A stretch of 64,000 bases of DNA. Source: SAR324 cluster bacterium (GTDB taxonomy: Bacteria; SAR324; XYD2-FULL-50-16). Numbering within the stretch: the first letter of the stretch is position 1; each line of letters begins with the position of its first letter. The DNA lies in contig JANQGX010000088.1 in assembly GCA_028282885.1 (NCBI GenBank), positions 248,001-312,000 of the forward strand, read 5' to 3'. Positions 43,912-54,199 of the stretch are shown here, piece by piece. The translations under genes and the position numbers were made by a program. The notes under the pieces were generated by a model. It worked only from the letters and a program-made list of their open reading frames with translations. It was not told the origin of the DNA and made no database searches.

Positions 43912-46407
43912 TCAACTCAGGATATCATCGAACTTGAGGATGTTTTTTCTCAGCGCGAAAACCACCGTGTCCAGGGCAATGTCGGGAGAGTAATTATAAA
44001 GGTAGTTCATGTTGTGGATAATGTTTTTCATGAAGTCCTTTATTTTTTGAGGGTACTGACTGAGCCGTTTGGGGTCATTTTTCTTGTGAAAGAAGACATC
44101 TTTCAGTTGTTCGGGATTGATCTCCCTGTCCACTTTGCGATGGGACAACAATACCGAATACTCCTTGGCAAAACATTGCAGCATATTGTCTTTTCTGGAG
44201 GAAATAATGTTTTTCCCCTCCTCCAGGACCACCTCTCCCGTAGACTGAAAATCAAGAAACTTCTGCGAGATCTCCTTGCGAACCTGGGAGAAGCTGCGTC
44301 CGGGCGCCAGGATCTTCTCAATGGTTTTCATGTATTCTTCATCCGCCTTGTCTATCTTTAATCCTGTCTGGGGATCAACAAATGAAAATTTGGGAACCAT
44401 GATATGGGCAAAAGCCTTGTTCTGGATGGCGCTGTTGAGTACAGCATGCTGGATATATTTACGCATATCGTGTTCAATCTGATCCGGGTTTCTGTCCACC
44501 ACGCAGATGGTCAGCTCCTTCTTGAGAATCGTAAAATAGAGCTTGCGGACAACCTCAACCAGACCACTGTAATCTCCGTAATCTCCGGCTCCGGTTTCAA
44601 TCGAGGAATAACCAATCATGCGAAAGGGGATGACAGGTTTGTCCATCTGATAAGACTCATCCGGTAGCAACCAGTGATGCAGTTCCGGACCTTCTTCAAT
44701 CATCTGGGTGAGCTGCTTGAGAAAGATTCCCACATGAATCTTGCGCCCATCGGAATTTGCGATGGTATTCCGCATTACGTTCTGAAGCTGTCTCACTGAA
44801 ATGCCGACCTTTCCCTCTTCGGGATAGTGTTCATTCCAGAGGTGTCTCATGAACTCATCGTCAATCAGCTTCAACTCTTCGTTGGAAAAAAGATCGGTAT
44901 CCTTGAGATTGACCGCATTGGGATGGGTAACGATCAGATCCGCGAAGGAATCCGTATCATGACGGCTCAATCCCAGCCGCAGCATCTCATTTCGAAACGG
45001 GTGCCAGTGAGGCAGTTGGCTGATCGTTCGGATGGGATCTTCCACTTGACTGCTGTAAATCAAGAGTTTCTGCTCAGGTGTTATGGAGCGATAAAGTTTC
45101 CGCTTTTCTTCACTCCACTGCGCCGGAAATGACTTGCGAACCGGAGGCATCAGTCGGGTCAAAACCGCATAGTACGCGGCAATGCGCAGCAGGTTGGGAT
45201 CCACATCATACTCTTCCCGCATGTTGGACATATCCCTTTTCAGGATATCCATCTCCGAGTTGGCATCAAGCAGGTAGTTCACCGGTATTCGCTCAATCCG
45301 ATCCAGAAGCTTGGAAGCATCCAGTTGCCGGTCCAGATTCTTCATCTCCTCGATATTGGTGGTAATCACGACTGTGTTGTCCACTGAAGACTGGGTGGAT
45401 TCAATTGCCACCTTGCCACTACCCAGTAGCATCAGCAGGGGTTTGTAATCCTTTTCGTGAGCCCCGTCATGAAGTCCGAAGGCGTCGTGAATATGCAGGA
45501 TTCCCCGGTTGGAGTCCACAATGGCTCCACTGTAATTATATACCAGTTTCCCCGGCAAATGTTCATTCAGAATGGTCGTGTTCTTGTTATCGAGCATAAC
45601 CGGATTGACCCTTGCCTTGAGGGCGCCGGTATCGTCAATATTGGATATTCCCTTTGCCTGGGCCGTTGAAAACTCGATCTCCTCCACATAGGTGTATTTC
45701 TCCAGCACCTCATAAAGCGAGAGATCCTTGTTGATGGGATTCTGCATCAATCCCTCGATAATATCCAGGGAGCGCTTGTCCGGAGTGGCGTTCAGGTAAA
45801 AACTGGGAATCTTGAACTCGCCCGATGACTGATGTTTCTCCTTGATATAGTCAAACAAAACTTGCCGGGGTTGAACGATATTGCCCTCCGGCGTCTGCAT
45901 GGTTATTGGAATCAGCAACAGGGGATTATGATGAAATCTGGAACGGATTTCAAACGAGCATCCCTTTTCGTTGGCAAATTTGAAGCAAAATGTATAGAGC
46001 CGGACGTTGGCCTGCTTGGTGTATTCCTCCAAAGCCCGGACAATCAGGTCAACGATATTGGTTTTGCCGGAAGCGGGCGGCCCCACCAGTACGATTCCCC
46101 TGTTTGAACCGGCTTCGTTGTCGAAAGAGGTGATGACATCGACCACATATTTAATACAGTGCTCCTGGCCAAAAACAGCGTTGATCCCCGTGGAAAAGAG
46201 GTCTTTAAAGATATTGTAGCTGATAATGGGCTCCCCGCTACGCACTACGATTTCAAAGCCGAAGTATTCGATAGCGCTCTTGATCAGCGAAGCTGAAGTT
46301 TGCAGATGCTCCACCGGATTGTCGATAGCTCCATCGATAAATTCGGAAAACCGGATACTTTTTTTTCTCTGGTAATTCAACAACTCTTTGAGATCCAAGG
46401 TTTCCAT
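43912..46407 (-). CDS. Second, divergent PrkA-type AAA+ protein (PrkA2)
   Basis: 831 residues from ATG 46407, which has GAGGAGATAGGC before it; the frame stays open further upstream into spoVR but without family signal. Walker A is GPPASGKT (about 109-116), and RGILHIHDAFG takes the place of the Walker B region. The AAA+ core resembles PrkA (SGAIVDSNRGILHIHDAFG, then a TTN sensor strand), and the C-terminal 300 residues are helical, as in the PrkA kinase-like domain, but diverged. It is longer than E. coli YeaG (about 640 residues). It is the last gene of the PrkA-YhbH-SpoVR-PrkA2 unit, 10 bases after spoVR. PrkA proteins have been called Ser kinases and ATP-dependent proteases; which applies here is open. 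Confidence 0.82.
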   Translation of the reverse strand: METLDLKELLNYQRKKSIRFSEFIDGAIDNPVEHLQTSASLIKSAIEYFGFEIVVRSGEPIISYNIFKDLFSTGINAVFGQEHCIKYVVDVITSFDNEAGSNRGIVLVGPPASGKTNIVDLIVRALEEYTKQANVRLYTFCFKFANEKGCSFEIRSRFHHNPLLLIPITMQTPEGNIVQPRQVLFDYIKEKHQSSGEFKIPSFYLNATPDKRSLDIIEGLMQNPINKDLSLYEVLEKYTYVEEIEFSTAQAKGISNIDDTGALKARVNPVMLDNKNTTILNEHLPGKLVYNYSGAIVDSNRGILHIHDAFGLHDGAHEKDYKPLLMLLGSGKVAIESTQSSVDNTVVITTNIEEMKNLDRQLDASKLLDRIERIPVNYLLDANSEMDILKRDMSNMREEYDVDPNLLRIAAYYAVLTRLMPPVRKSFPAQWSEEKRKLYRSITPEQKLLIYSSQVEDPIRTISQLPHWHPFRNEMLRLGLSRHDTDSFADLIVTHPNAVNLKDTDLFSNEELKLIDDEFMRHLWNEHYPEEGKVGISVRQLQNVMRNTIANSDGRKIHVGIFLKQLTQMIEEGPELHHWLLPDESYQMDKPVIPFRMIGYSSIETGAGDYGDYSGLVEVVRKLYFTILKKELTICVVDRNPDQIEHDMRKYIQHAVLNSAIQNKAFAHIMVPKFSFVDPQTGLKIDKADEEYMKTIEKILAPGRSFSQVRKEISQKFLDFQSTGEVVLEEGKNIISSRKDNMLQCFAKEYSVLLSHRKVDREINPEQLKDVFFHKKNDPKRLSQYPQKIKDFMKNIIHNMNYLYNYSPDIALDTVVFALRKNILKFDDILS

Positions 46408-46417
46408 GCCTATCTCC

Positions 46418-48040
46418 TCATAAGGTGAACGGTTTTTTGTTACTGTCCATTCGCTCCAGAACTTCCTCAAACGAGGTTTCAGCGATCTCCTTCTCTTCGA
46501 ACTTCCTGTTGGAATAGGTGTACAGCTTGTTGCCTGACACCAGCGAAGCCGCACTCTTCCATATGAAATTGATGTTCTTCAGGGTCGGCTCGATCCAGCT
46601 TTTCCTCAAAGCCCGGCCGTCGTTCCTGTGATACAACAACAATCCGCCATCGATGAATTCGGTATCCACAATATAGATCCGGGGCTTGTTAAAATGGGTG
46701 AAGAAGCTCAGCATCTCATCCTTGACCATCTTCGGATCAAGCCAGATGAAGTAGTTATCTTCCTTAACCACGGCATCTTTAGAAATACCGTACATTTCCG
46801 CCTGTTTTTTGAAGATACGATTCAGATGGAATTCAAAAACCAGTTCCTCGGTTAGAAATCTGCGCAGAAATTCATAATCCGTGGTGGTCTTGACCAGATG
46901 TTTCATACATTCCAGGGGATCCAGGTCCGATTTCCGATCCCATTTTTCACGGGCTTCCACATCCTTTTCTTCAATATAATCCAAGGTGACCTTGCCGGTC
47001 CGGTAGAGCTCTTCTATGTGGTTCCAGAGATGATACCCGAGGTGATAGGGATTTCGCATAAAGAAAGGACGTGGCGCACAAACCCCCGAAAAGATCTTGG
47101 CATAATCAATGATGCCATTAACCGCCTTCTCCTTAAAGAGTTCCAGCATAATCTTCTTCTCCCAGTACATCGCCCAGCCTTCGTTCATAATCTGTGTGCG
47201 AACCACAAAATCGTGCTTGGAATGGGAGACATACATGTAGTCCAGGATGGCCTTTTCCGCAGCGCTGGTCGGGGAGAAGGTCCTGAGAAAACCGAGAATG
47301 TCCTGACAGGGCCGATACAATCGATAGCCGGTGCGACTGATCTGTTCCCGACGATCCCTTTTCTGTCGATCAATCTCCCAGGCATTCTCGGAATCCTGGT
47401 ATTTGAGCAGGGAATCCATGGTATGGGAGAAGGGGCGAAAAAACTCCCGGGAAGTCTCTTCTTCAACTTTAGGGACAATCTTCTCCGGCTGGGGAGGTAA
47501 ATCTCCTTCAACCGAATGCTCCAGATTATACTGGGAATGGGGAGCTATTAGGGGAATAACCGATTCGCAGGCATTCCAGTAGGTCAGGTAATGTTTTTCT
47601 CCCATCTGGTGCTGCCCGGCGTTCACCTTCTTCACCAGGTACATGACATATTCGGTTCTGTCCGGATTGGAGTCCTGCAGCACATTCAGTTCCGAAAACT
47701 CGCAATGCCCTACCACATGGGCCATGACTGTCGCCTGTATCATGGGTGAATTGGTGTTGTTGAGGTAGGCATAAGAGGGGTTGCCGGTCTGCACCACCTC
47801 ATAATAGAGGCTGGACTCCTGTCCCGATTCGATCCGGAACTTCTTTGTTACCATGCGTTTCCCCTCCCAGATATTGACCGGACTGGTGGGGTAGACATGT
47901 TTTTCCAGCAGCGATGCGAATTCGATTCCGTCCAGAATGAAGAAGCGGATCTCGGGCAGGGTCCGTCCCATCTCTTCCGCGTAATGCAGAACACGCTTCT
48001 CCAGGTGGCTAAGTGTCTTATCCGTTGATATCAGTCTCAT
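46418..48040 (-). CDS. spoVR: SpoVR family protein
   Basis: 540 residues from ATG 48040, with GGGAGG before it. IQATVMAHVVGHCEFSELN and YLTYWNACESVIPLIAPHSQY, and later MNEGWAMYWEKKIML, are the conserved SpoVR/YcgB motifs; the His and Glu clusters may bind metal. The role is unknown, but the gene travels with prkA and yhbH across many bacteria and is stress- or sporulation-linked. Here it sits between yhbH and the second PrkA gene, 38 and 10 bases apart. Confidence 0.92.
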   Translation of the reverse strand: MRLISTDKTLSHLEKRVLHYAEEMGRTLPEIRFFILDGIEFASLLEKHVYPTSPVNIWEGKRMVTKKFRIESGQESSLYYEVVQTGNPSYAYLNNTNSPMIQATVMAHVVGHCEFSELNVLQDSNPDRTEYVMYLVKKVNAGQHQMGEKHYLTYWNACESVIPLIAPHSQYNLEHSVEGDLPPQPEKIVPKVEEETSREFFRPFSHTMDSLLKYQDSENAWEIDRQKRDRREQISRTGYRLYRPCQDILGFLRTFSPTSAAEKAILDYMYVSHSKHDFVVRTQIMNEGWAMYWEKKIMLELFKEKAVNGIIDYAKIFSGVCAPRPFFMRNPYHLGYHLWNHIEELYRTGKVTLDYIEEKDVEAREKWDRKSDLDPLECMKHLVKTTTDYEFLRRFLTEELVFEFHLNRIFKKQAEMYGISKDAVVKEDNYFIWLDPKMVKDEMLSFFTHFNKPRIYIVDTEFIDGGLLLYHRNDGRALRKSWIEPTLKNINFIWKSAASLVSGNKLYTYSNRKFEEKEIAETSFEEVLERMDSNKKPFTL

Positions 48041-48078
48041 ATTCAACCTCCCATTGCTGACAGGTTTAGGCGCTTAGA

Positions 48079-49137
48079 TCAGACTTCCTGAAACAAGGTT
48101 TTAATGGCGTTAATGGTATCCGATTTCCTGTGAATCTTGCTCAGGCGAATAATTTTGTTTTTCACAAAGTCCTTGGATAAATCCAGGACCAGTTTGCTCC
48201 ACTGGGATGGCAGAACCTCCAGAATTCCCACCCGGTTGAAAACCGGCATGATCGACTCCCTGAGGATACCGGCGATCTCCTTGCTATCGTTGCCGAAGAC
48301 CTCGCCATCCCCGAAATAGAATGCATAGAAGTTGGTGGAATTGATATCATACTCGTTGAAGGCAACCTGGTAGATCAGGTCAAAGGCAATAAAGGCGCGA
48401 GTACCGCCAATATTGCCCACCCTGTAAAACTCCTGCTCCTGAACCTCATAAGCCTTGACATCGTGAACAAAGAAGCGATGCTCCACATTCCGGACCCCAT
48501 AGTTGTAATCCAGCCAGTTTTTGATGAAATTCACCAGCCGTTTTTCCATTTCCAGACGTTGTCCGTGTGTGGAATAGGAAATATCCCCCATATAGAACAC
48601 CACCGCCTTGTACTTGGGATTTTCAACCCGAACGGGTATTTTATAACGCCGATCCCTGCGCATGAAATCAACAGTGTACTTGCCACGGGCCGGATCGTAT
48701 TTCCCCATGCCGATGCTGGAACGCAGGGCGCGTTTGAAAGTTCTTTTTTTGTCCAGAATGACACCAGTGGGTCCGAAGGTCTTGAACTCGTAAGAAACCT
48801 CTTTGATTTTACCCTTCCCCTCTTTTTTCAGATTGGGAAGTCGCAACTTTTCGGCCAGGAGTTCCATAAACCGGTTAAAAGGCAGGTTGAAGACCAGCTT
48901 ACCTCCCTCGGTTCCGGGTTTCCGTCCCCCCTTTCCGCCTCCTTCACCTTCATCTCCGTAAGAAAAGGTGGGGGGTACTATATCGTCCATCTCGATGATG
49001 ATCTCGCTGCCCCTGTCACCCAGGGTATCCAGATCTCCCTCGTTGATTATCTCCTCAATGGCGTCTTCAACGGTATCCTCAATGAAATCGTTAAAGGCCC
49101 CTTCCGATTCGTTGGAGGATATTCTGTCTTCCTGCAT
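48079..49137 (-). CDS. yhbH: YhbH/YeaH (DUF444) family protein
   Basis: 352 residues, near the family length. An acidic N-terminus and a Gly-rich stretch (GDEGEGGGKGGRKPG) precede a von Willebrand-like domain whose MIDAS motif is DISYS at about residue 190. FVHDVKAYEVQEQEFYR and GTRAFIAFDLIYQ match the family. It is the usual partner of PrkA; GGGGG precedes the ATG. A 139-base gap separates it from the upstream prkA gene. Confidence 0.92.
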   Translation of the reverse strand: MQEDRISSNESEGAFNDFIEDTVEDAIEEIINEGDLDTLGDRGSEIIIEMDDIVPPTFSYGDEGEGGGKGGRKPGTEGGKLVFNLPFNRFMELLAEKLRLPNLKKEGKGKIKEVSYEFKTFGPTGVILDKKRTFKRALRSSIGMGKYDPARGKYTVDFMRRDRRYKIPVRVENPKYKAVVFYMGDISYSTHGQRLEMEKRLVNFIKNWLDYNYGVRNVEHRFFVHDVKAYEVQEQEFYRVGNIGGTRAFIAFDLIYQVAFNEYDINSTNFYAFYFGDGEVFGNDSKEIAGILRESIMPVFNRVGILEVLPSQWSKLVLDLSKDFVKNKIIRLSKIHRKSDTINAIKTLFQEV

Positions 49138-49276
49138 GACAACCCCCTGTTAGTATTGGTGAATGATTAGCAAGAAAAACCTGATTTTGAGCATTCAATT
49201 CAATCCATACTGTTTGCGGTCAAGCACTGCCTTGGGATTTATGATTAAGCTTCCCGGCCGCATGAGTAATCTTGCT

Positions 49277-51499
49277 TTACGCCACAATGCTGGAAGCGTT
49301 TGCCGTAATGGTCAGCGCCTGAAAAGCGCATTTGCCGCAGTATCCCTTGGTTTCAATGAGATATTTAATGGTTTCGTTCAGATGTTCCTGCTCCTTGATA
49401 TTAACATTGGCCGCGCTGGTTCCGCTTTTGATCCAGCCCAGCAGCTTCATGTTCTCGCTGGCCTTGAACTCGTTCTCGAAGACATATTTCTTAATGGCAT
49501 TTTGATAGGAGGGCTCATCGGCCAACAGAACCGAGTAACTGACACTGGCGATGGCATCGCTCAACTCCTTGCGAAAGACCTCTCGGTCAGGGATTCCCAG
49601 GTACTGTTCAATGGACTGCATGAACTTTTCATCGGGTTGCACATCCATCTGGGTGACATCATGTTTTACCTTGGCGCGATGGGCGTATGCCCGGACATGA
49701 TCGGAATACTTCTTCCAGGTCGTTTCGATGATTGAATCGTCGCGCAGGATGGCTCCATAAACATCACTGGCAATCTGACCAAAAATCCAGTTCTTGGCCT
49801 GGGGGGTTATCTTTTCCACATAGTGGCTCAGTTTGGATTTCTCTGTGGCAAACAGATCCTTGAGAGCGCTTTCCAGGCGGACATAAAGATCCAGCGGAGT
49901 GACACAGGGATTCTGCAACGCGACCGAGGTCAACAGGGCATGATCCCCCGACTCCGATGAGAGTTGATTGATATTGGCGGCATACTCGCTGATCTGGAAA
50001 TGATCGGTGTATTCGATGATGTTCTGGATAAAACGGGGATCTAACCCGAAGGTTCCCTCCGAAGGTTTGACGAACTCAAATTCCTCCAGGATCATCTTGG
50101 CCATATTGTTGTCCACTCCGCTGTCAGCGCGTCCGGCATAGATCAGGGCTTTCTGCAGCAGGGACAAGTTTTCATTCTGTTTGGAGGCATAAAGCCTGGA
50201 CATGACGGCCACCAAACTAAGGAAAGCAAGACTGTGTGGCGCAATATGGGCCTGGTGTTTTTTCTTCTTGCTCCACTTCCTCACCTCGTTGGAGTAGGTA
50301 AAAGCGTAAATCTGCTCTTCCTGTTTATAGTTCACCGAGAGCGGCATCTCGATAAAGGTGGTACGGGAGCGCAGGGCTTCAAATGTGGGATTTCCCATGA
50401 ACATATTGTATTCATGAAAGTTGGTATGCCCGATGATAACCCCGTTAAAGGGAATCGGAGCCTGCCCTTCGGGCTTGAAGAATCGGTCCTGGGTGGCAAA
50501 CAACAGTTCATAGAGAAACTTGTCCGACAGTTTCAGAATCTCATGTATCTCTACAAAGCCGTTGGCCCCTGCGCAAAGTTCCCCTTTATAATCGTGAACA
50601 AGCGGGTGCGATTCACTGCCAAACCTGGGCAACAGGCTATAATCGATGTTACCGACCAGCGATCCCGCTTCCTGGCTTTTTTCATCCCTGGGGGTATAAG
50701 ATCCGATCCCGGTTTTGGTCCTGGCATCAAAAATCATTCGTCTTACTTTCAAAAAGCTCAACAAACCGTTGAAATCCAGGTTTTTGGCCTTCATGAAGTC
50801 TTTCAGGACATAATCCGAAAATGGTGAAATCAGACCGCTAATACGAATCTTGAATTCGTTGTCGTAATGGGGATGCTTTTTCAGCCAGCTATTGAGTGCT
50901 TTCTTGCTTAGGACTTTCCCCAGTTTTTCACAGAACTTCTCTCTTATCTCGATGGGAATAACCATCAGGGGCGGTTCAAACAGCGGGGCAGGTAAATAGT
51001 AAATGTCTCCTTCCTTGAACAGGGCTTTCTCTTTCAATCGCTCATCAAGGGTCGGTAACAGCAGAAAAAAGGTCTTTCCTGCATCGGAGGCTGAATAGCG
51101 CCTGAGAGCGGATTTAATTCCGTCCATGGACCTCGATTTTGCCGAACCTGGTGGTCCAAGCAGTATCCACAGCCGCTTGGAGGATTCCATCCCACGGCTG
51201 GCATTGTGAATTTTTTCCACGAGATTTTCCTTGGCCCTTTGCTGCCCGAAAACCACGTATTCTCCCACAATTCCTTCGGTCTCAAAAAACGAATAGGTGT
51301 GTTTGACCGGCTTTCCGGTAACCATCAGATGCTCAACCCCTTCTGCCAGCATCATATCGTGCAGGATCTGGGTGGAGTTTCGGGTAATCCATGGCTCTTT
51401 TTGTACCAGTTCCAGGTACTCTTCAAAACTCATGACCTCTTCCCTGGTCTGCATCTTTTCGTTGGATTGATTTATCAGATCGTTCAGTATCTGTCTCAT
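49277..51499 (-). CDS. prkA: PrkA family serine protein kinase / AAA+ protein
   Basis: 740 residues from ATG 51499 (AAAAGGGGGCC before it). Walker A is GPPGSAKS (115-122). GFVEIHEILKLSDKFLYELLFATQD is the Walker B region and PFNGVIIGHTN the sensor strand, both typical of PrkA. EALRSRTTFIEMPLSVNYKQEEQIY follows, and a C-terminal helical kinase-like domain ends with CGKC. It is some 100 residues longer than YeaG. First gene of the cassette; its promoter must lie in the 51500-52266 gap. A related but different PrkA ends the same operon. Confidence 0.92.
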   Translation of the reverse strand: MRQILNDLINQSNEKMQTREEVMSFEEYLELVQKEPWITRNSTQILHDMMLAEGVEHLMVTGKPVKHTYSFFETEGIVGEYVVFGQQRAKENLVEKIHNASRGMESSKRLWILLGPPGSAKSRSMDGIKSALRRYSASDAGKTFFLLLPTLDERLKEKALFKEGDIYYLPAPLFEPPLMVIPIEIREKFCEKLGKVLSKKALNSWLKKHPHYDNEFKIRISGLISPFSDYVLKDFMKAKNLDFNGLLSFLKVRRMIFDARTKTGIGSYTPRDEKSQEAGSLVGNIDYSLLPRFGSESHPLVHDYKGELCAGANGFVEIHEILKLSDKFLYELLFATQDRFFKPEGQAPIPFNGVIIGHTNFHEYNMFMGNPTFEALRSRTTFIEMPLSVNYKQEEQIYAFTYSNEVRKWSKKKKHQAHIAPHSLAFLSLVAVMSRLYASKQNENLSLLQKALIYAGRADSGVDNNMAKMILEEFEFVKPSEGTFGLDPRFIQNIIEYTDHFQISEYAANINQLSSESGDHALLTSVALQNPCVTPLDLYVRLESALKDLFATEKSKLSHYVEKITPQAKNWIFGQIASDVYGAILRDDSIIETTWKKYSDHVRAYAHRAKVKHDVTQMDVQPDEKFMQSIEQYLGIPDREVFRKELSDAIASVSYSVLLADEPSYQNAIKKYVFENEFKASENMKLLGWIKSGTSAANVNIKEQEHLNETIKYLIETKGYCGKCAFQALTITANASSIVA

Positions 51500-52266
51500 G
51501 CGGCCCCCTTTTGAGTTTGTTGCGAATGAATCCGTGTAACTATTCCTTTTGGGCTTAACCGAAGAGGTCACGATCCAGGACCAGAAAGAAACCGTCGCTG
51601 AGTTTGAACCGCTGTCAATTCAGTATCGGGAGTTCAGTGAATAGTTACGAATCCGATTGGATTATTGAACAAAACACCTTAATTCATTTCCATTTCCGGC
51701 TGAAAGATCCAAATCCGATTGATACTTTCCTACCAAGATCTCCAGGATAATCCAAAAAAGATCGCTCCCGGAAACCAAATTCCTTTTGACATCAATATAC
51801 AACAAATCGGACTCAAAACACAGGAAAAAAGAATATTTTTATCAACTCCGGAGGGTGACAAACAGGGAAGGCACGCCATTACTGCTTCTCATCCTTGATT
51901 ATTTCTTGTCTTGGAGAAGTGGCTACAATAAAAAAACGACAAAATAGAGATCCCCGGAAGAAAATTTGGTGATTTTCAACCATTTTAGATTAAACCCGGT
52001 ACTTTTGGCCTAAAAAAACAGGGGTGGGTGATACAGGGCTTCGTCCTGTTTTGAGTCTCTCTTGACCTTGTCAGATCACAATTATCTGATATTATTATTT
52101 AAATCAGACCAGTCTTTGTATTTTTATTTCTTTTAAAACCAGCCAATTAACATCAAACCCATTATTTTAAAAGGGAAAAAAAGACTTGATAAAGGCCGTA
52201 TTTGGGCAGGGAGAATGCATTATTAGTTTTGCATAGTTTTTGGATCAATTGACACAGGGGGACATC
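51500..52266. other. Long non-coding gap before the prkA operon
   Basis: No gene is supported. TCAGAT-N7-ATCTGA (52071-52076 with 52084-52089) is an operator-like inverted repeat with TTGACC (52062-52067) just before it on the plus strand, possibly serving the small gene at 52267. The prkA promoter was not clearly identified. Confidence 0.4.
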
Positions 52267-52455
52267 ATGGAAACGAGACACAAACCCTTTTACTGTTATC
52301 TCAACAAAGGTACACCGATAGTACTTGAGAACAAACCGGAAGATTTTATCAACCTGCCCTATCGTTATCAGACCCACTGCCCCAACATTGAAGTTGCAAA
52401 AATGGCCTATCAGACCAGCCTGAAGATTATGCAGTGGCGAACCGAAGATGACTAG
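52267..52455 (+). CDS. Small protein of 62 residues, function unknown
   Basis: GGGGGA lies before the ATG at 52267. The sequence METRHKPFYCYLNKG... contains two cysteines (FYCYL, THCPN) and a basic/aromatic mix, no signal peptide. It ends before a convergent DUF401 gene. The good ribosome-binding site and composition favour a real gene; I do not recognise a family. Confidence 0.6.
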   Translation: METRHKPFYCYLNKGTPIVLENKPEDFINLPYRYQTHCPNIEVAKMAYQTSLKIMQWRTEDD

Positions 52456-52517
52456 CCGGACACAACCTGCCCATAAGGTTTGATTCCGGCTTACAACCCC
52501 GGGAAATGACCTGTCGA

Positions 52518-53810
52518 TCAGATCAGCAGTCGATAAGATAAGTGGAAATAGACAACGGCACAAATAACGATCCCCAAGGTGGGTATCCAGAGGTGTTTGT
52601 ACACTGAGGACATTTTTGTTTCAAAATACTGGTTGGACAGAATGTAACAGAGATGCAAAGGCGAAATCAGTACTCCCGCGAATCCGCAAGCCATGACCAG
52701 CATCACGTAGGAATACATATGAGACGATTCTCCATAGGTATGAATCAAAGGGATCAATATCGGCAGGGATACCCCCACGAAGGCAAGCGTATATCCCGAA
52801 ATAACGCCAATCAGGAAAGGCAGAAACATGGTAATCAGAACCAGGGGGATTTTCATTTGCAGTAATTCTCCTGCAATTGCTTCCGCCGCATGGCTCTGTT
52901 CCAGAATTCCCTTGAAAATCAGGATAGACGCGACCAGGTAGATCATATTGATGATTTGAAAACTGGTCAGCAGCCGGATCACCCTCTTCAGGTCAAACCG
53001 ATTGACCAGCCAGACCCATAGAATTCCAAAACAGAGAGATATATGAAGCCCCAGTTCTTTGGCAATGCCCAACTCGGGAAATAGGGCAGTCAGAATTATC
53101 CCCAGTATCAATCCCGGAAAGATTACGATGAGGATAGGCGTCAATTCCCTGAGAAAAGGTGACAAAGAAGACGCCATCTTCTTCTCGCTCTTCCGGCTAG
53201 CCCAGTTTTGACTGCTTCTCAACGGTAGATAGCCCAGAAGATATGCGATGACGGTAAGGGGAAAGGCAAAGAGAACAAAATAGACGATATTCAGATTGGC
53301 CAGAATGCTTGAGAGCAGGATCCCCGGGTAAAGAGGCCAGCAGTATTCCCAGATGTGTCGAAACCAGTAGTTCGTGTAGCTCAGTTTGGATCTGGAAAGG
53401 TTGAGCCCCGCTCCCAGGTCTTTCACCATAGGCGCTGAAAAGATCGCACCCCCGGGCATTGGCAGCAGACCGATCAATGCCGGGAAAATAACCAGGTTTA
53501 TCTTTGGATTTTTTATCAGTCCTTTAAAATTAAACAACAGGCGCCGCATCTGTCCGGCCTGCTCCAGGCTGTTGCTGAGAACCAGGATTAGGGAGACAAT
53601 AATGGCCAGAGACAACGTTTTTGGATACACAATCGACTGAACCATGCTGACACCTATGGCAGGAGGCTTCAATCCGAAAACCAATCCCATGACCACACTT
53701 CCCAAAATGAAAGAGTGGCCCAACGCCAGTTTCTTGTGAATAGCCAGTAAAATAACGGCAAACACCACCAGAACCCTGATGACAGCCGGAATATCGTAAA
53801 GCAGCGACAT
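52518..53810 (-). CDS. DUF401 family membrane transporter
   Basis: 430 residues with about 11 hydrophobic segments. The LIGLLPMPGGAIFSAPMVKDLG motif near residue 110 is the DUF401 signature; it recalls ion transporter superfamily antiporters. Substrate unknown, perhaps an organic anion. No partner genes are adjacent. The start has a poor ribosome-binding site. Confidence 0.82.
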   Translation of the reverse strand: MSLLYDIPAVIRVLVVFAVILLAIHKKLALGHSFILGSVVMGLVFGLKPPAIGVSMVQSIVYPKTLSLAIIVSLILVLSNSLEQAGQMRRLLFNFKGLIKNPKINLVIFPALIGLLPMPGGAIFSAPMVKDLGAGLNLSRSKLSYTNYWFRHIWEYCWPLYPGILLSSILANLNIVYFVLFAFPLTVIAYLLGYLPLRSSQNWASRKSEKKMASSLSPFLRELTPILIVIFPGLILGIILTALFPELGIAKELGLHISLCFGILWVWLVNRFDLKRVIRLLTSFQIINMIYLVASILIFKGILEQSHAAEAIAGELLQMKIPLVLITMFLPFLIGVISGYTLAFVGVSLPILIPLIHTYGESSHMYSYVMLVMACGFAGVLISPLHLCYILSNQYFETKMSSVYKHLWIPTLGIVICAVVYFHLSYRLLI

Positions 53811-54199
53811 GATCTGAATGTGAATTGAAGGTTGCTGATTTCAAGGACCCGCACGTTATTGTTGAACATCCGAGCGAGTTAGCCTGATTGTGGGCACGCT
53901 GGTTTTAAAGTACGTCAATCCGAGCCCCCGGTCTCCAACAAAAGAATCCTGATTTGAGCGCTGTCAAATACCAAGAGGATTGTTTTGAACAGGCAATGCA
54001 TTCGATATGAAAAAGATAGCTTTTCAGGCTGTTGTTATTGTGAAGGATATGTTACCTTCAGTCTACAAATTCCCTGTCGGCTGGACCAAAATCGCCGTGA
54101 TACAATGACCAGTAACCGGGCTTTCTCTCAGCCGTTGCCGATAGTGAGTACAGCGGATGCGATCTCCGACCGGATGACCAGGATACAATCTAAGCCATT
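53811..54199. other. Divergent intergenic region with a hairpin
   Basis: TGAAGG-N8-CCTTCA (54041-54046 with 54055-54060) lies 140 bases before the envelope protein gene. Nothing else is supported; no clear gene or promoter pair was found. Confidence 0.35.

Noticed and set aside
48463..49170. 235-codon plus-strand frame opposite yhbH
   Set aside because: Shadow of a DUF444 gene with an intact MIDAS motif on the minus strand.
51597..51610. GG-N10-GC match upstream of prkA, possible sigma-54 promoter
   Set aside because: The -12 element reads CAGC instead of TTGC and the -24 element is weak, although yeaGH in E. coli is sigma-54 dependent.
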